From NCBI RefSeq assembly GCF_037860775.1, contig NZ_JBBEWC010000008.1, positions 186,001 through 250,000 on the forward strand: a stretch of DNA of 64,000 bases, written 5' to 3'. Below, piece after piece: positions 49,610 to 57,922 of the stretch. Below the pieces are notes generated by a model that worked only from the letters and a program-made list of their open reading frames with translations, had not been told where the DNA came from and did no database searches. Source of the DNA: Emticicia soli (GTDB taxonomy: Bacteria; Bacteroidota; Bacteroidia; Cytophagales; Spirosomataceae). Position 1 is the first letter of the stretch. Every line of letters begins with the position of its first letter. A program made the position numbers and the translations under genes.

Positions 49610-52555
49610 ATGTTCAAAAGAAAATGGTTGGTAATAGTGTGGAGTTTTATTGCCTTTAATACTTACTCCCAAATACAAATTACCTTCCCGGTTTCGCGGA
49701 TAGTTTTTCAGCGAGATAACAATAACCAGGCTACTGTTAACATTGCCGGTAGCTATTTTCAGCAATTAGATCGTATTGATGCACGTGCTTTTCCTGTTTC
49801 GCCAGGGCAGGGTCATGAGGTTGGCTGGACCACCATACAAGACTATCTAACTACGGGTATTTTCAATGGATTTCTTCAATTGAGTGGAGGATGGTATAAC
49901 ATAGAGGTAAGGGGGGTTCTGAACGGACAAATTGTAACATCAACCATACTCGAAAGGGTAGGGGTTGGCGAGGTATTTATTGTGGCCGGGCAATCAAATG
50001 CACAAGGTGACCCAAGCTATGCCGGTGGAGCCATTGGCGCAGGCGACGACCGTGTTTCTACTATTGATTATTACAACGCATCGCTTAACGAAGACCAATT
50101 GCCTTTTCAGTTTACACACATGGGCAATTTCTCTCGCATGGCGCCTTACAACTACGTGCCGTGGTTCTGGGGGCGTTTGGGCGATAAACTTATTCAACGA
50201 TACAATGTTCCGGTGTTGTTCTACGGTGCAGCACTTGGTGGCATAGGTGTTACCGCATGGCAGCGGTCGTCGCAAGGCGAAGACCTTCGTCGGGAACTTC
50301 CGGCTTTTATTGCCGTGCCAGGTATGCCATACCGGGCACTTAAGGCTGCTTTACAGCAGTATGTAACCCGTACTGGGGTGCGGGCTGTATTATGGCAGCA
50401 GGGCGAAAGTGACGATGGCTCGTCGGCCAATGCTTATTTCAATAACCTGAAAAGTGTGATAGAAACAAGCCGGAACGACACCGGAAAAGGAGATTTAGCA
50501 TGGGTTGTAGCCCGTTCGTCTCGTAACCCTGAGCCACATCAGAACGTAATAGATGGCCAGAATTTTGCGACAGAGAATGTTCATGCAGTATTTAAAGGGC
50601 CAAATACGGATAACATAGTGGGCGCTAATTTCAGAGCCGACGGTGTGCATTTTCATAACGAAGGTTTAAACAGAGCCGCCGAAGAATGGGATGCTGCCCT
50701 GAACGATGGCTTTTTTGCCAGTTCTCAACCTTTGCAATCGAGAGGGCTTATAAATGTAAGTATATCTTGTAATCCATCAAATCCGAATAATAGATTCACG
50801 ATTCAGGTAAACGGCGATTACCGCAGTTTTAACTGGAGCAACGGCACCAATAACAGGTCAATCACGGTAAATAGCGGAAGCTACACAGTTAAAACCACCG
50901 ATTGGAGTGGCAATACGCTTTTTTCTCAACCTATACCTATTTCGCCCAATAACCCAACAGTACAGCCTTTTATAAATGTTGGCGGGCCAACCGTTTTTTG
51001 TGATGGTGGAAGCGTAGTATTGACCTCAAGCGAGGTTGGGGGGAATATCTGGAGCAACGGCCAACAGGGGCAAGTGCTGGTAGCACGTGCAAGCGGAAAT
51101 TATACAGTAACTACATATAGCCTTAATGGCTGCCCCTCGGTATCTGGTAGCGTAAATGTAAATGTAAATCCATTACCCCGAAACAATATCATTACTTCTA
51201 AATCATTACCTATTTGCCCTGACGATAGTGTAACGCTTGTAACCGATAATTTTGGAAGTGTAACTTATCAGTGGAGCACCAATGCTACCGGGCAGAATAT
51301 AACTGTTAAAGATGCCGGAACTTACAGCCTCAAACTACAAGACCAGAATGGCTGCGAGTCTACCAGTTCTATCAATGTTGGTTTGAGAGAAAGACCATTT
51401 ACCGATATAATACCTGATGGCCCAACCGAATTTTGCCTGGGTAAAAGCGTTAACCTCCGTTCTGGGGGCGATTTTAGCGGGTATGTATGGAGCACAGGTA
51501 GTACACAGCAAAGCGTTACCATCAAAGATGGTGGCGAGTACTCGCTCAGGGTAATAGATGGCTTCGGTTGTTATTCGTTGCCAGTTTCAATGGGTGTTAC
51601 CGTTAATCCACTACCAACTGTACAAATTGCAGCCACAGGGCTTGAGCAGTTTTGCCCCGGAAATGTTGTGAACCTGACAGCCGCCTCAGACGAAAACTTT
51701 GTGTATATGTGGAATACAGGCGCAGCCACTAAGTCGGTAACAATTACCGACCCCGGTATTTATACATTAAGAGTAAGAGACAACAACGGTTGCGAGTCAA
51801 AAGCTGACTCGGTAAATTTGAGTTATATTCCACCCCCTGCGGTTTCAATTTCTACTGTTGATAATATCAATACCATTTGTGAAGGCAGCAGTGTAACCCT
51901 AAGCAGTAGCAATGCCGTGAGTTATGCATGGAACAATGGGCAGACATCAAAAGATATTATGGTAGAACAGGCAGGAACGTATATCCTGAGAATCAGAGAC
52001 GAGAAAAACTGCCAGTCAGACCCTGTATCGTTTCAGGTATTTGTAAAAGATACGCCACCAATGCCAAGTTTAGAGAAAGATGGCGTTTACCAGATGGTGG
52101 CAATTCCGGCTAGTGATATTGCAGGGCAATATTATAACTGGAAGCTAGACGAAACAGCCCTTAATGATACAACAGCAGTGCTGAAAGCACCACGCCAGGG
52201 CAATTTTGCAGTTCGTACGGCATTGAGGTACAACAATACCAATAATAATTTTCTGGTTTGTTATTCGCCGTTTTCGCAGACACTTAATTTCCTGATTCCT
52301 GCCGGAGACAACGGCCTAAAAGTATATCCGAATCCGAACCCAACCGGATTGTTTACCATAGAGACATTGGCTGATAATCCGAATGCCCGAATCGACGTGT
52401 ATAATTTATGGGGAGCAAGTGTTTATTCAGGCACACTAAGCGAGCTGAAAGAAAAGCGGGAACTGAACCTGGAGGTGCTCCAACCCGGACTTTATATTAT
52501 ACGGCTCACAAGCGGAGACTTTAAAGCAACACAAAAACTTTTCGTAAAATACTGA
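49610..52555 (+). CDS. Secreted sialate O-acetylesterase-like protein with Ig-like repeats and T9SS tail, second copy
   Basis: A 981-residue paralog of the preceding gene, with signal peptide (MFKRKWLVIVWSFIAFNTYSQ). The SASA domain has GEVFIVAGQSNAQGDPS, VLWQQGESDDGSS and RADGVHFHNEG. About five to six Ig-like repeats follow (such as GGPTVFCDGGSVVLTS, IWSNGQQGQVLV, FCLGKSVNLRSG, YVWSTGSTQQSVTI, FCPGNVVNLTAA). It ends in a T9SS type-A sorting domain (LKVYPNPNPTGLFTIETLAD, LEVLQPGLYIIRLTSG). The number of Ig-like repeats is higher than in the first copy, so the two have diverged by repeat gain or loss. A perfect-palindrome terminator overlaps its stop. Confidence 0.9.
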   Translation: MFKRKWLVIVWSFIAFNTYSQIQITFPVSRIVFQRDNNNQATVNIAGSYFQQLDRIDARAFPVSPGQGHEVGWTTIQDYLTTGIFNGFLQLSGGWYNIEVRGVLNGQIVTSTILERVGVGEVFIVAGQSNAQGDPSYAGGAIGAGDDRVSTIDYYNASLNEDQLPFQFTHMGNFSRMAPYNYVPWFWGRLGDKLIQRYNVPVLFYGAALGGIGVTAWQRSSQGEDLRRELPAFIAVPGMPYRALKAALQQYVTRTGVRAVLWQQGESDDGSSANAYFNNLKSVIETSRNDTGKGDLAWVVARSSRNPEPHQNVIDGQNFATENVHAVFKGPNTDNIVGANFRADGVHFHNEGLNRAAEEWDAALNDGFFASSQPLQSRGLINVSISCNPSNPNNRFTIQVNGDYRSFNWSNGTNNRSITVNSGSYTVKTTDWSGNTLFSQPIPISPNNPTVQPFINVGGPTVFCDGGSVVLTSSEVGGNIWSNGQQGQVLVARASGNYTVTTYSLNGCPSVSGSVNVNVNPLPRNNIITSKSLPICPDDSVTLVTDNFGSVTYQWSTNATGQNITVKDAGTYSLKLQDQNGCESTSSINVGLRERPFTDIIPDGPTEFCLGKSVNLRSGGDFSGYVWSTGSTQQSVTIKDGGEYSLRVIDGFGCYSLPVSMGVTVNPLPTVQIAATGLEQFCPGNVVNLTAASDENFVYMWNTGAATKSVTITDPGIYTLRVRDNNGCESKADSVNLSYIPPPAVSISTVDNINTICEGSSVTLSSSNAVSYAWNNGQTSKDIMVEQAGTYILRIRDEKNCQSDPVSFQVFVKDTPPMPSLEKDGVYQMVAIPASDIAGQYYNWKLDETALNDTTAVLKAPRQGNFAVRTALRYNNTNNNFLVCYSPFSQTLNFLIPAGDNGLKVYPNPNPTGLFTIETLADNPNARIDVYNLWGASVYSGTLSELKEKRELNLEVLQPGLYIIRLTSGDFKATQKLFVKY

Positions 52556-52583
52556 AAGGGGTGAATATTCACCCCTTTTTTAT
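52555..52583 (+). terminator. Intrinsic terminator after the second esterase gene
   Basis: Perfect 24-bp palindrome, half-site AAAGGGGTGAAT (52555-52566) and ATTCACCCCTTT (52567-52578), followed by TTT TATTTT; its first base overlaps the stop codon. Confidence 0.85.
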
Positions 52584-52614
52584 TTTGTTTCTGAAACTTT
52601 ACTTAGTAATTTTG
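52584..52614 (+). promoter_or_regulatory. Promoter of the nuo operon
   Basis: TTTG (52584-52587), exactly 19 nt, then TAATTTTG (52607-52614). This is a full match to the Bacteroidota -33/-7 consensus, 98 bp before nuoA. It starts right after the terminator of the esterase gene. Confidence 0.65.
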
Positions 52615-52712
52615 ACACGCAATTTGTTTGCAACTAAACGAAGCATTTAATTGTTAATGATGTAGGGCCAAAATCAGAAATTCCTATATTGTTTATTACT
52701 ATTACAGTTATT

Positions 52713-53087
52713 ATGAAAGAATACTTGCCCTCAGATTTTCTCCCTATTTTGGTGCAGTTAATCGCTGCTATTGGTTTTATTGTCTTTACAATGATTGTTA
52801 CTCATTCAATTGGCCCCAAAAGAAATAGTGTAAAAAAAGACGACCCTTTTGAGTGTGGTATCGAGTCACAGGGAGACGCCAGAACCCCTATTTCAATTAA
52901 GTATTTTTTAATAGCCATTTTGTTTGTGCTTTTCGACGTGGAGGTTATCTTTATGTATCCGTGGGCGGTAAACTTCATGAAGTTAGGCTGGTTTGGCTTT
53001 TTTGAAATGATAGTTTTCTTAGCTTTATTGATGTCTGGTTTTTATTACATCATCAAAAAAGGTGTATTAAACTGGGAGCGTGATTAA
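52713..53087 (+). CDS. nuoA: NADH-quinone oxidoreductase subunit A
   Basis: A 124-residue membrane subunit of complex I with three helices. The family signature is DPFECGIESQGDARTPISIKYFLIAILFVLFDVEVIFMYPWA, seen here with the conserved Glu-Cys-Gly and Asp-Glu. NuoA lies in the membrane arm next to NuoH and NuoJ at the quinone end. The start at 52713 (MKEYLPSDFLPIL) is preferred to a TTG at 52689. A hairpin follows the gene before nuoB. Confidence 0.95.
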   Translation: MKEYLPSDFLPILVQLIAAIGFIVFTMIVTHSIGPKRNSVKKDDPFECGIESQGDARTPISIKYFLIAILFVLFDVEVIFMYPWAVNFMKLGWFGFFEMIVFLALLMSGFYYIIKKGVLNWERD

Positions 53088-53093
53088 AGCCAG

Positions 53094-53126
53094 TTGTCGG
53101 GTGTGTATCCGACACTTTTGTTTTTT
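53094..53126 (+). terminator. Terminator-like hairpin between nuoA and nuoB
   Basis: TGTCGG (53095-53100) and CCGACA (53109-53114) with an 8-nt loop, then CTTTTGTTTTTT. It looks like an intrinsic terminator inside the operon and may lower the level of the downstream transcript. The 53088-53291 gap shows no gene. Confidence 0.5.
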
Positions 53127-53291
53127 AGCGTTTCGGTATCTGCAAATGAGCAATTCGGCAATTTATTTAACAGATTCTTGTAGCAATCGCTCTTGCACCA
53201 ACTCGCTAAAGCATTTAATTTTTAAGATTTCTCAAAATTGTTTTGGCTTAAAAACGTTTTAAGTCTTTTAAAACAAGAACAGTAAGAAGAT

Positions 53292-53834
53292 ATGAGTTCA
53301 GTTAAAATGGTGGAAGCACCAGAAGGATTAGAAGGAGCGGGTTTCTTTGCTACTTCGCTCGATAAAGTTATAGGTATGGCCCGCAGCTACTCGCTGTGGC
53401 CTTTGCCGTTTGCCACTTCTTGTTGTGGTATTGAGTTTATGGCTACTATGGGTTCTCATTATGACATCTCACGCTTTGGCTCTGAAAGACCGAGTTTCTC
53501 GCCTCGCCAGGCCGACCTGCTGATGGTAATGGGTACAATTGCCAAAAAAATGGGGCCGGTTGTAAAACAAGTATATTTACAAATGGCCGAGCCACGTTGG
53601 GTAATTGCCGTAGGTGCTTGTGCGTCGAGCGGTGGTATATTCGATACCTATTCAGTGCTACAAGGTATTGACCGTATCATTCCGGTTGATGTTTACGTGC
53701 CGGGTTGCCCGCCTCGCCCTGAGCAGATTCTTGATGGCTTAATGCAGATACAAGAGCTGGCTCGTAACGAGTCGCTGCGCCGCCGCAATAACCCTGAGTA
53801 CACAGCCTTGTTAGAGTCATATAATATTCAGTAG
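53292..53834 (+). CDS. nuoB: NADH-quinone oxidoreductase subunit B
   Basis: A 180-residue subunit that carries the last iron-sulfur cluster (N2) before quinone. Cysteines are in PFATSCCGIEFMA (tandem Cys-Cys) and in GACASSGGIFDTY and YVPGCPPRPEQIL, as in all NuoB/PSST proteins. SRFGSERPSFSPRQADLLMV is the family block. It is at the join of the peripheral and membrane arms. A 156-bp gap with an inverted repeat lies between nuoB and nuoC. Confidence 0.96.
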   Translation: MSSVKMVEAPEGLEGAGFFATSLDKVIGMARSYSLWPLPFATSCCGIEFMATMGSHYDISRFGSERPSFSPRQADLLMVMGTIAKKMGPVVKQVYLQMAEPRWVIAVGACASSGGIFDTYSVLQGIDRIIPVDVYVPGCPPRPEQILDGLMQIQELARNESLRRRNNPEYTALLESYNIQ

Positions 53835-53844
53835 TGAATAAATT

Positions 53845-53970
53845 GTCTGAACTTTGATTTACCTGATTGAGGTGATTTAAATGAAGAAACAATTAGACAA
53901 AAAATCTGTTATCAACTTATTTTTGTCTTGTCAGTTTAATCATTTAATCAGCTAAATCAAAGTTCAAGAC
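53845..53970. repeat. Imperfect inverted repeat element between nuoB and nuoC
   Basis: The ends GAACTTTGATTTA (53849-53861) and TAAATCAAAGTTC (53953-53965) are perfect inverted repeats; the similarity extends outward (GTC/GAC) and inward over about 45 bp (CTGATT, GATTTAAATGA). The total is 126 bp and nearly fills the gap. It has no coding frame and looks like a small palindromic element inserted in the operon. Confidence 0.65.
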
Positions 53971-53990
53971 TAATCCCTAAACAGAATTAC

Positions 53991-54491
53991 ATGTTAAGTA
54001 ATCAACAAATAGCAGAAGATATATTAGCTCAATTTGGTGAAAATGTAAAGAATTTTGAAGAGCCCTATGAGCTGCTTACATTTACTACCAACCGCCAGAA
54101 TATAATTAATCTTCTGGTATATCTTAATAAGCACGAAACATTCCGTTTTCGTTTCCTTACCGATATTTGTGGTATTCATTTACCAGATAACACCGGCGAA
54201 GAGTTTGGTGTAATTTATCATTTGCACAGCCTGGAAAATAACAAGCGGGTTCGTATCAAAGTTTTTCTTTCGGCTGACGATATCCACATCCCAACGGCTA
54301 CCACATTATATGCTACCGCCAACTGGATGGAAAGAGAAACCTACGATTTCTACGGAATCATATTCGATGGGCATCCTAACCTGAAACGTATTCTTAACAT
54401 TGAAGAAATGGATTATTTCCCGATGAGAAAAGAATATCCTTTAGAAGATGCTACCCGTGAGGATAAAATTGACGCACTTTTCGGAAGATAA
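53991..54491 (+). CDS. nuoC: NADH-quinone oxidoreductase subunit C
   Basis: A 166-residue peripheral-arm subunit (30-kDa type). The signature is FGVIYHLHSLENNKRVRIKV, then ATANWMERETYDFYGIIFDG and the end HPNLKRILNIEEMDYFPMRKEYP. It is a separate gene from nuoD, unlike the E. coli fusion. It helps form the quinone-site scaffold with NuoD and NuoB. nuoD follows after 81 bp. Confidence 0.95.
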   Translation: MLSNQQIAEDILAQFGENVKNFEEPYELLTFTTNRQNIINLLVYLNKHETFRFRFLTDICGIHLPDNTGEEFGVIYHLHSLENNKRVRIKVFLSADDIHIPTATTLYATANWMERETYDFYGIIFDGHPNLKRILNIEEMDYFPMRKEYPLEDATREDKIDALFGR

Positions 54492-54572
54492 AATACAAAT
54501 TGAACAATTAGCTTCCGAAACGGAATATCGTATATATATTTGATAGCCGAGGTTAATTGATAATTGAATACA

Positions 54573-55811
54573 ATGGCAGAAGAACTGATTATCCCTAAGA
54601 ACACTACTGACGCATTGGCTTTGAACAGGCCAATTGTAGAAGAGACAGAATATACTACCCTCAATCTGGGGCCTACGCACCCCGCAACACATGGTATCTT
54701 CCAGAATGTGTTGAAAATGGACGGTGAAAAAATTGTATCAGGCGAGCAAACAATTGGTTATATTCACCGTGCATTTGAGAAAATAGCTGAGCGCCGTCCT
54801 TTCTATCAGATTACCACCCTTACCGACCGCATGAACTACTGCTCGTCGCCTATCAACAACATGGGCTGGCACATGACAGTAGAAAAACTCTTAGGTGTAG
54901 AAGTACCTAAGCGTGCGCAGTATATCAGGGTTATCATGATGGAGCTGTCACGCATTGCCGACCACATTATCTGTAACTCTATTTTGGGTGTAGATACCGG
55001 CGCATTTACCGGTTTCTTATACGTGTTTCAGGAGAGAGAGAAAATATACGAGATATACGAAGAAATGTGTGGCGCCCGCCTTACTACCAACATGGGGCGT
55101 ATCGGTGGCATGGAGCGTGATTTGTCGCCAACAGCTATCAAAAAAATCAAGCAATTGATTTACCACGATTTGCCAAAAACGCTGGCTGAATTTGAAAAAC
55201 TATTCAACCGCAACAGAATATTTATTGATAGATTAGTAAATGTTGGCCCTATTACGGCCGAGCGTGCCTTAGAATACGGCTTCACAGGCCCTAACCTTCG
55301 TGCCGCAGGTGTCGATTACGACGTGCGTGTAATGGAGCCTTACTCATCTTACCAAGACTTTGAATTTGATATTCCGGTAGGCCACAATGGTGATACCTAC
55401 GACCGCTTCATGGTTAGAAACCAGGAAATGTGGGAGAGTATCAGAATCATCAAACAAGCATTAGAAAACCTTCCGGAAGGGCCATACTATGCCAACGAAG
55501 ACCACTACTACCTGCCACCAAAGCAGGAGGTTTACCGTAGCATGGAAGCACTTATCTATCACTTCAAAATTGTGATGGGTGAAATTGACGCCCCGGTAGG
55601 AGAGGTGTATCATGCAGTTGAAGGCGGTAACGGAGAGCTAGGGTTTTATTTGGTAAGCGATGGTGGCCGGGCCCCTTATCGTTTGCACTTCCGTCGTCCT
55701 TCATTTATTTATTACCAAGCTTATCCTGAAATGTGCAAAGGCGTGTCTATTTCTGATGCCATTGTAATTATGAGTAGCCTCAATGTAATTGCAGGGGAAT
55801 TAGATGCCTAA
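54573..55811 (+). CDS. nuoD: NADH-quinone oxidoreductase subunit D
   Basis: A 412-residue 49-kDa-type subunit. Characteristic blocks are NLGPTHPATHGIFQNVLKMD, GYIHRAFEKIAERRPFYQIT, DRMNYCSSPINNMGW, GRIGGMERDLSP and the C-terminal GELGFYLVSDGGRAPYRLHFRRPSF. It lines the quinone pocket with NuoB. The start at 54573 (MAEELIIPKN) is chosen; a TTG at 54564 would add three residues. nuoE follows 17 bp later. Confidence 0.96.
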   Translation: MAEELIIPKNTTDALALNRPIVEETEYTTLNLGPTHPATHGIFQNVLKMDGEKIVSGEQTIGYIHRAFEKIAERRPFYQITTLTDRMNYCSSPINNMGWHMTVEKLLGVEVPKRAQYIRVIMMELSRIADHIICNSILGVDTGAFTGFLYVFQEREKIYEIYEEMCGARLTTNMGRIGGMERDLSPTAIKKIKQLIYHDLPKTLAEFEKLFNRNRIFIDRLVNVGPITAERALEYGFTGPNLRAAGVDYDVRVMEPYSSYQDFEFDIPVGHNGDTYDRFMVRNQEMWESIRIIKQALENLPEGPYYANEDHYYLPPKQEVYRSMEALIYHFKIVMGEIDAPVGEVYHAVEGGNGELGFYLVSDGGRAPYRLHFRRPSFIYYQAYPEMCKGVSISDAIVIMSSLNVIAGELDA

Positions 55812-55828
55812 AATTTGATTACACAAAA

Positions 55829-56329
55829 ATGACTGAAACCAAAAATACAATAGCTTTTACTCCTGAACGTTTGGCCAAAGCCAAAGAAATGATAGCCCGC
55901 TACCCTGAAGGTAAACAAAAATCGGCTATTATGCCTGTTATGCACTTAGCGCAAGAGCAATTTGCATGGATGAGCCAGGACGTAATGGATTATGTTGCTT
56001 CATTGCTTGATATTACCCCGATTGAAGTTTATGAAGTAGCTACTTTCTATACCATGTTTCATTTAGAACCTGTTGGCAAGCACGTAATAGAGTACTGCCG
56101 CACAGGCCCTTGTGTATTAATGGGCGGCGAAGAAGTATATGCGCACCTGACACAAAAATTAGGCGTTAAAAAGGGGCAAACTACTTCTGATGGCTTGTTT
56201 ACGCTGAAAGAAGTTGAGTGCTTGGCCGCTTGTGGCTGGGGGCCTTGTTTCCAGATTCGTGAGAAATACTATATGCATCTGACAAACCAGAAGGTTGACG
56301 AAATAATTGCAGAATTATCTAATCAATAA
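55829..56329 (+). CDS. nuoE: NADH-quinone oxidoreductase subunit E
   Basis: A 166-residue thioredoxin-like [2Fe-2S] subunit (24-kDa type). The four ligands are in YCRTGPCVLMGG (C-x4-C) and CLAACGWGP (C-x3-C). It has the N-terminal helical part (SAIMPVMHLAQEQFAWMSQD). With NuoF and NuoG it forms the NADH dehydrogenase part of complex I. Only 2 bp separate it from the zinc-ribbon gene. Confidence 0.95.
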   Translation: MTETKNTIAFTPERLAKAKEMIARYPEGKQKSAIMPVMHLAQEQFAWMSQDVMDYVASLLDITPIEVYEVATFYTMFHLEPVGKHVIEYCRTGPCVLMGGEEVYAHLTQKLGVKKGQTTSDGLFTLKEVECLAACGWGPCFQIREKYYMHLTNQKVDEIIAELSNQ

Positions 56330-56331
56330 CA

Positions 56332-56547
56332 ATGGCAGACACCCTTCGATACAAATGCCCTAAATGTGCTAGTACCGAAGCTCTGATTGATGAAATCAGA
56401 ACAAACGGACGAGGTGGTGTTTTGTCGGCGGTGATAGATGCACAACATACCAAATACACGGCGGTTACCTGCAAAAGATGCGCTTATACCGAACTTTACC
56501 GAGTAAGCCGTGATAAAATAACAGAAGTATTTGATTTTTTAACATAG
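56332..56547 (+). CDS. Small zinc-ribbon protein inserted between nuoE and nuoF
   Basis: A 71-residue protein with two CxxC knuckles: YKCPKCAS near the start (Cys9, Cys12) and VTCKRCAY near residue 48, a typical zinc ribbon. Between them are EIRTNGRGGVLSAVIDAQHT and after them TELYRVSRDKITEVFDFLT. It begins 2 bp after nuoE and ends 4 bp before nuoF, so it must be translated from the nuo transcript. I know no complex I subunit with this sequence. It could be an assembly or stability factor for the Fe-S or FMN subunits, or an unrelated passenger gene. Confidence 0.85.
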   Translation: MADTLRYKCPKCASTEALIDEIRTNGRGGVLSAVIDAQHTKYTAVTCKRCAYTELYRVSRDKITEVFDFLT

Positions 56548-56551
56548 TATC

Positions 56552-57886
56552 ATGAAGATATTAACCGAACATATTAATACACCAGGTATTGAAACTTTAG
56601 AGGTTTACCGCAAAAAAGGTGGTTATACTGCTGTTGAGAAAGCCCTGAAGAAAATGACCCCTGATGAAGTGGTGGAAGAAGTGAAGAAATCAGGTGTGCG
56701 TGGTCGTGGAGGTGCAGGATTCCCGATGGGAATGAAGTGGTCTTTCTTGGCTAAACCAGAAGGTGTGCCTCGTTATCTGGTGTGTAATGCCGATGAATCG
56801 GAGCCGGGTACATTTAAAGACCATTACCTGATGAAAAACATTCCGCATCTTTTGATAGAAGGAATGATTATTTCGAGCTTTGCCTTAGGTGCTAATAAAT
56901 CGTTTATCTACGTGAGAGGCGAGTTAATGTATGTAATTCGTATCCTTGAAAAGGCTATCGAAGAAGCAAAAGCGGCTGGCTTTTTAGGAAAAAACATACT
57001 AGGTAGCGGTTTTGATTTAGATTTAGTAGTTCATCCGGGTGGTGGTGCTTATATTTGTGGAGAAGAAACAGCACTCTTGGAGTCGTTGGAAGGTAAAAGA
57101 GGTAACCCAAGAAACAAACCTCCGTTTCCTGCCGTAAAAGGTTTATACCAATGCCCAACTGTGGTAAATAACGTTGAGTCTATTGCCACAACCTCATGGA
57201 TTATCAACAATGGTGGAGATGCCTATGCAGCCGTTGGTGTTGGTAGAAGTACAGGCACAAAGCTGATTTCAGCGTCTGGTCATATCAACAATCCGGGTGT
57301 ATATGAAATCAATCTGGGTATCACTTGCGACGAATTCCTGAACTCTGATGAGTTTTGTGGCGGCGTGCGCAAAGGCCATTACCTGAAAGCCGTTGTGGCA
57401 GGTGGTTCGTCAGTGCCTATCGTTCCGGGTTCTTTGTTCTTGAAAACAGCTAATGGTGAAGACCGCTTAATGAGCTACGAGTCGTTGTCAGACGGTGGTT
57501 TTGCTACCGGAACAATGCTAGGCTCAGGAGGTTTCATTGCTTTTGACGAAACGGCCTGTATCGTTCGTAACACATGGAACTTTGCCCGTTTCTACGAGCA
57601 CGAGTCATGCGGACAATGCTCACCATGCCGTGAAGGAACAGGCTGGATGCAAAAAGTATTAAACCGTATTGAACACGGAAAAGGCTCAATGCACGATATT
57701 GACTTATTGGTTGATATTTCGAAGAAAATCGAAGGAAACACCATTTGTCCGTTAGGTGATGCAGCCGCCTGGCCTGTTGCTTCAGCAATTCGCCACTTCC
57801 GTGACGAATTTGAGTGGCACGTGAAAAACCCGATAGCAGCCACACAACCAGGTGCAGTTTATATGAAAGAAAGTGTGTTAGCTTAA
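56552..57886 (+). CDS. nuoF: NADH-quinone oxidoreductase subunit F
   Basis: A 444-residue FMN and [4Fe-4S] subunit (51-kDa type), where NADH is oxidised. The NADH/FMN glycine-rich loop is GRGGAGFPMGMKWSF, followed by CNADESEPGTFKDHYLM, PHLLIEGMIISSFALGANKS and GAYICGEETALLESLEGKRG. The cluster N3 ligands are in ESCGQCSPCREGTGWM and in a late CPLGDAAAWP. The start follows the zinc-ribbon gene by 4 bp. Confidence 0.96.
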   Translation: MKILTEHINTPGIETLEVYRKKGGYTAVEKALKKMTPDEVVEEVKKSGVRGRGGAGFPMGMKWSFLAKPEGVPRYLVCNADESEPGTFKDHYLMKNIPHLLIEGMIISSFALGANKSFIYVRGELMYVIRILEKAIEEAKAAGFLGKNILGSGFDLDLVVHPGGGAYICGEETALLESLEGKRGNPRNKPPFPAVKGLYQCPTVVNNVESIATTSWIINNGGDAYAAVGVGRSTGTKLISASGHINNPGVYEINLGITCDEFLNSDEFCGGVRKGHYLKAVVAGGSSVPIVPGSLFLKTANGEDRLMSYESLSDGGFATGTMLGSGGFIAFDETACIVRNTWNFARFYEHESCGQCSPCREGTGWMQKVLNRIEHGKGSMHDIDLLVDISKKIEGNTICPLGDAAAWPVASAIRHFRDEFEWHVKNPIAATQPGAVYMKESVLA

Positions 57887-57922
57887 GCTGCCCTTTACAA
57901 CCAAATTAAGAAAATTGATTTT

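Noticed and set aside
53088..53291. A tRNA or small RNA gene in the nuoA-nuoB gap
   Set aside because: No cloverleaf or T-loop sequence (GTTCGA-type) was found; only a terminator-like hairpin.
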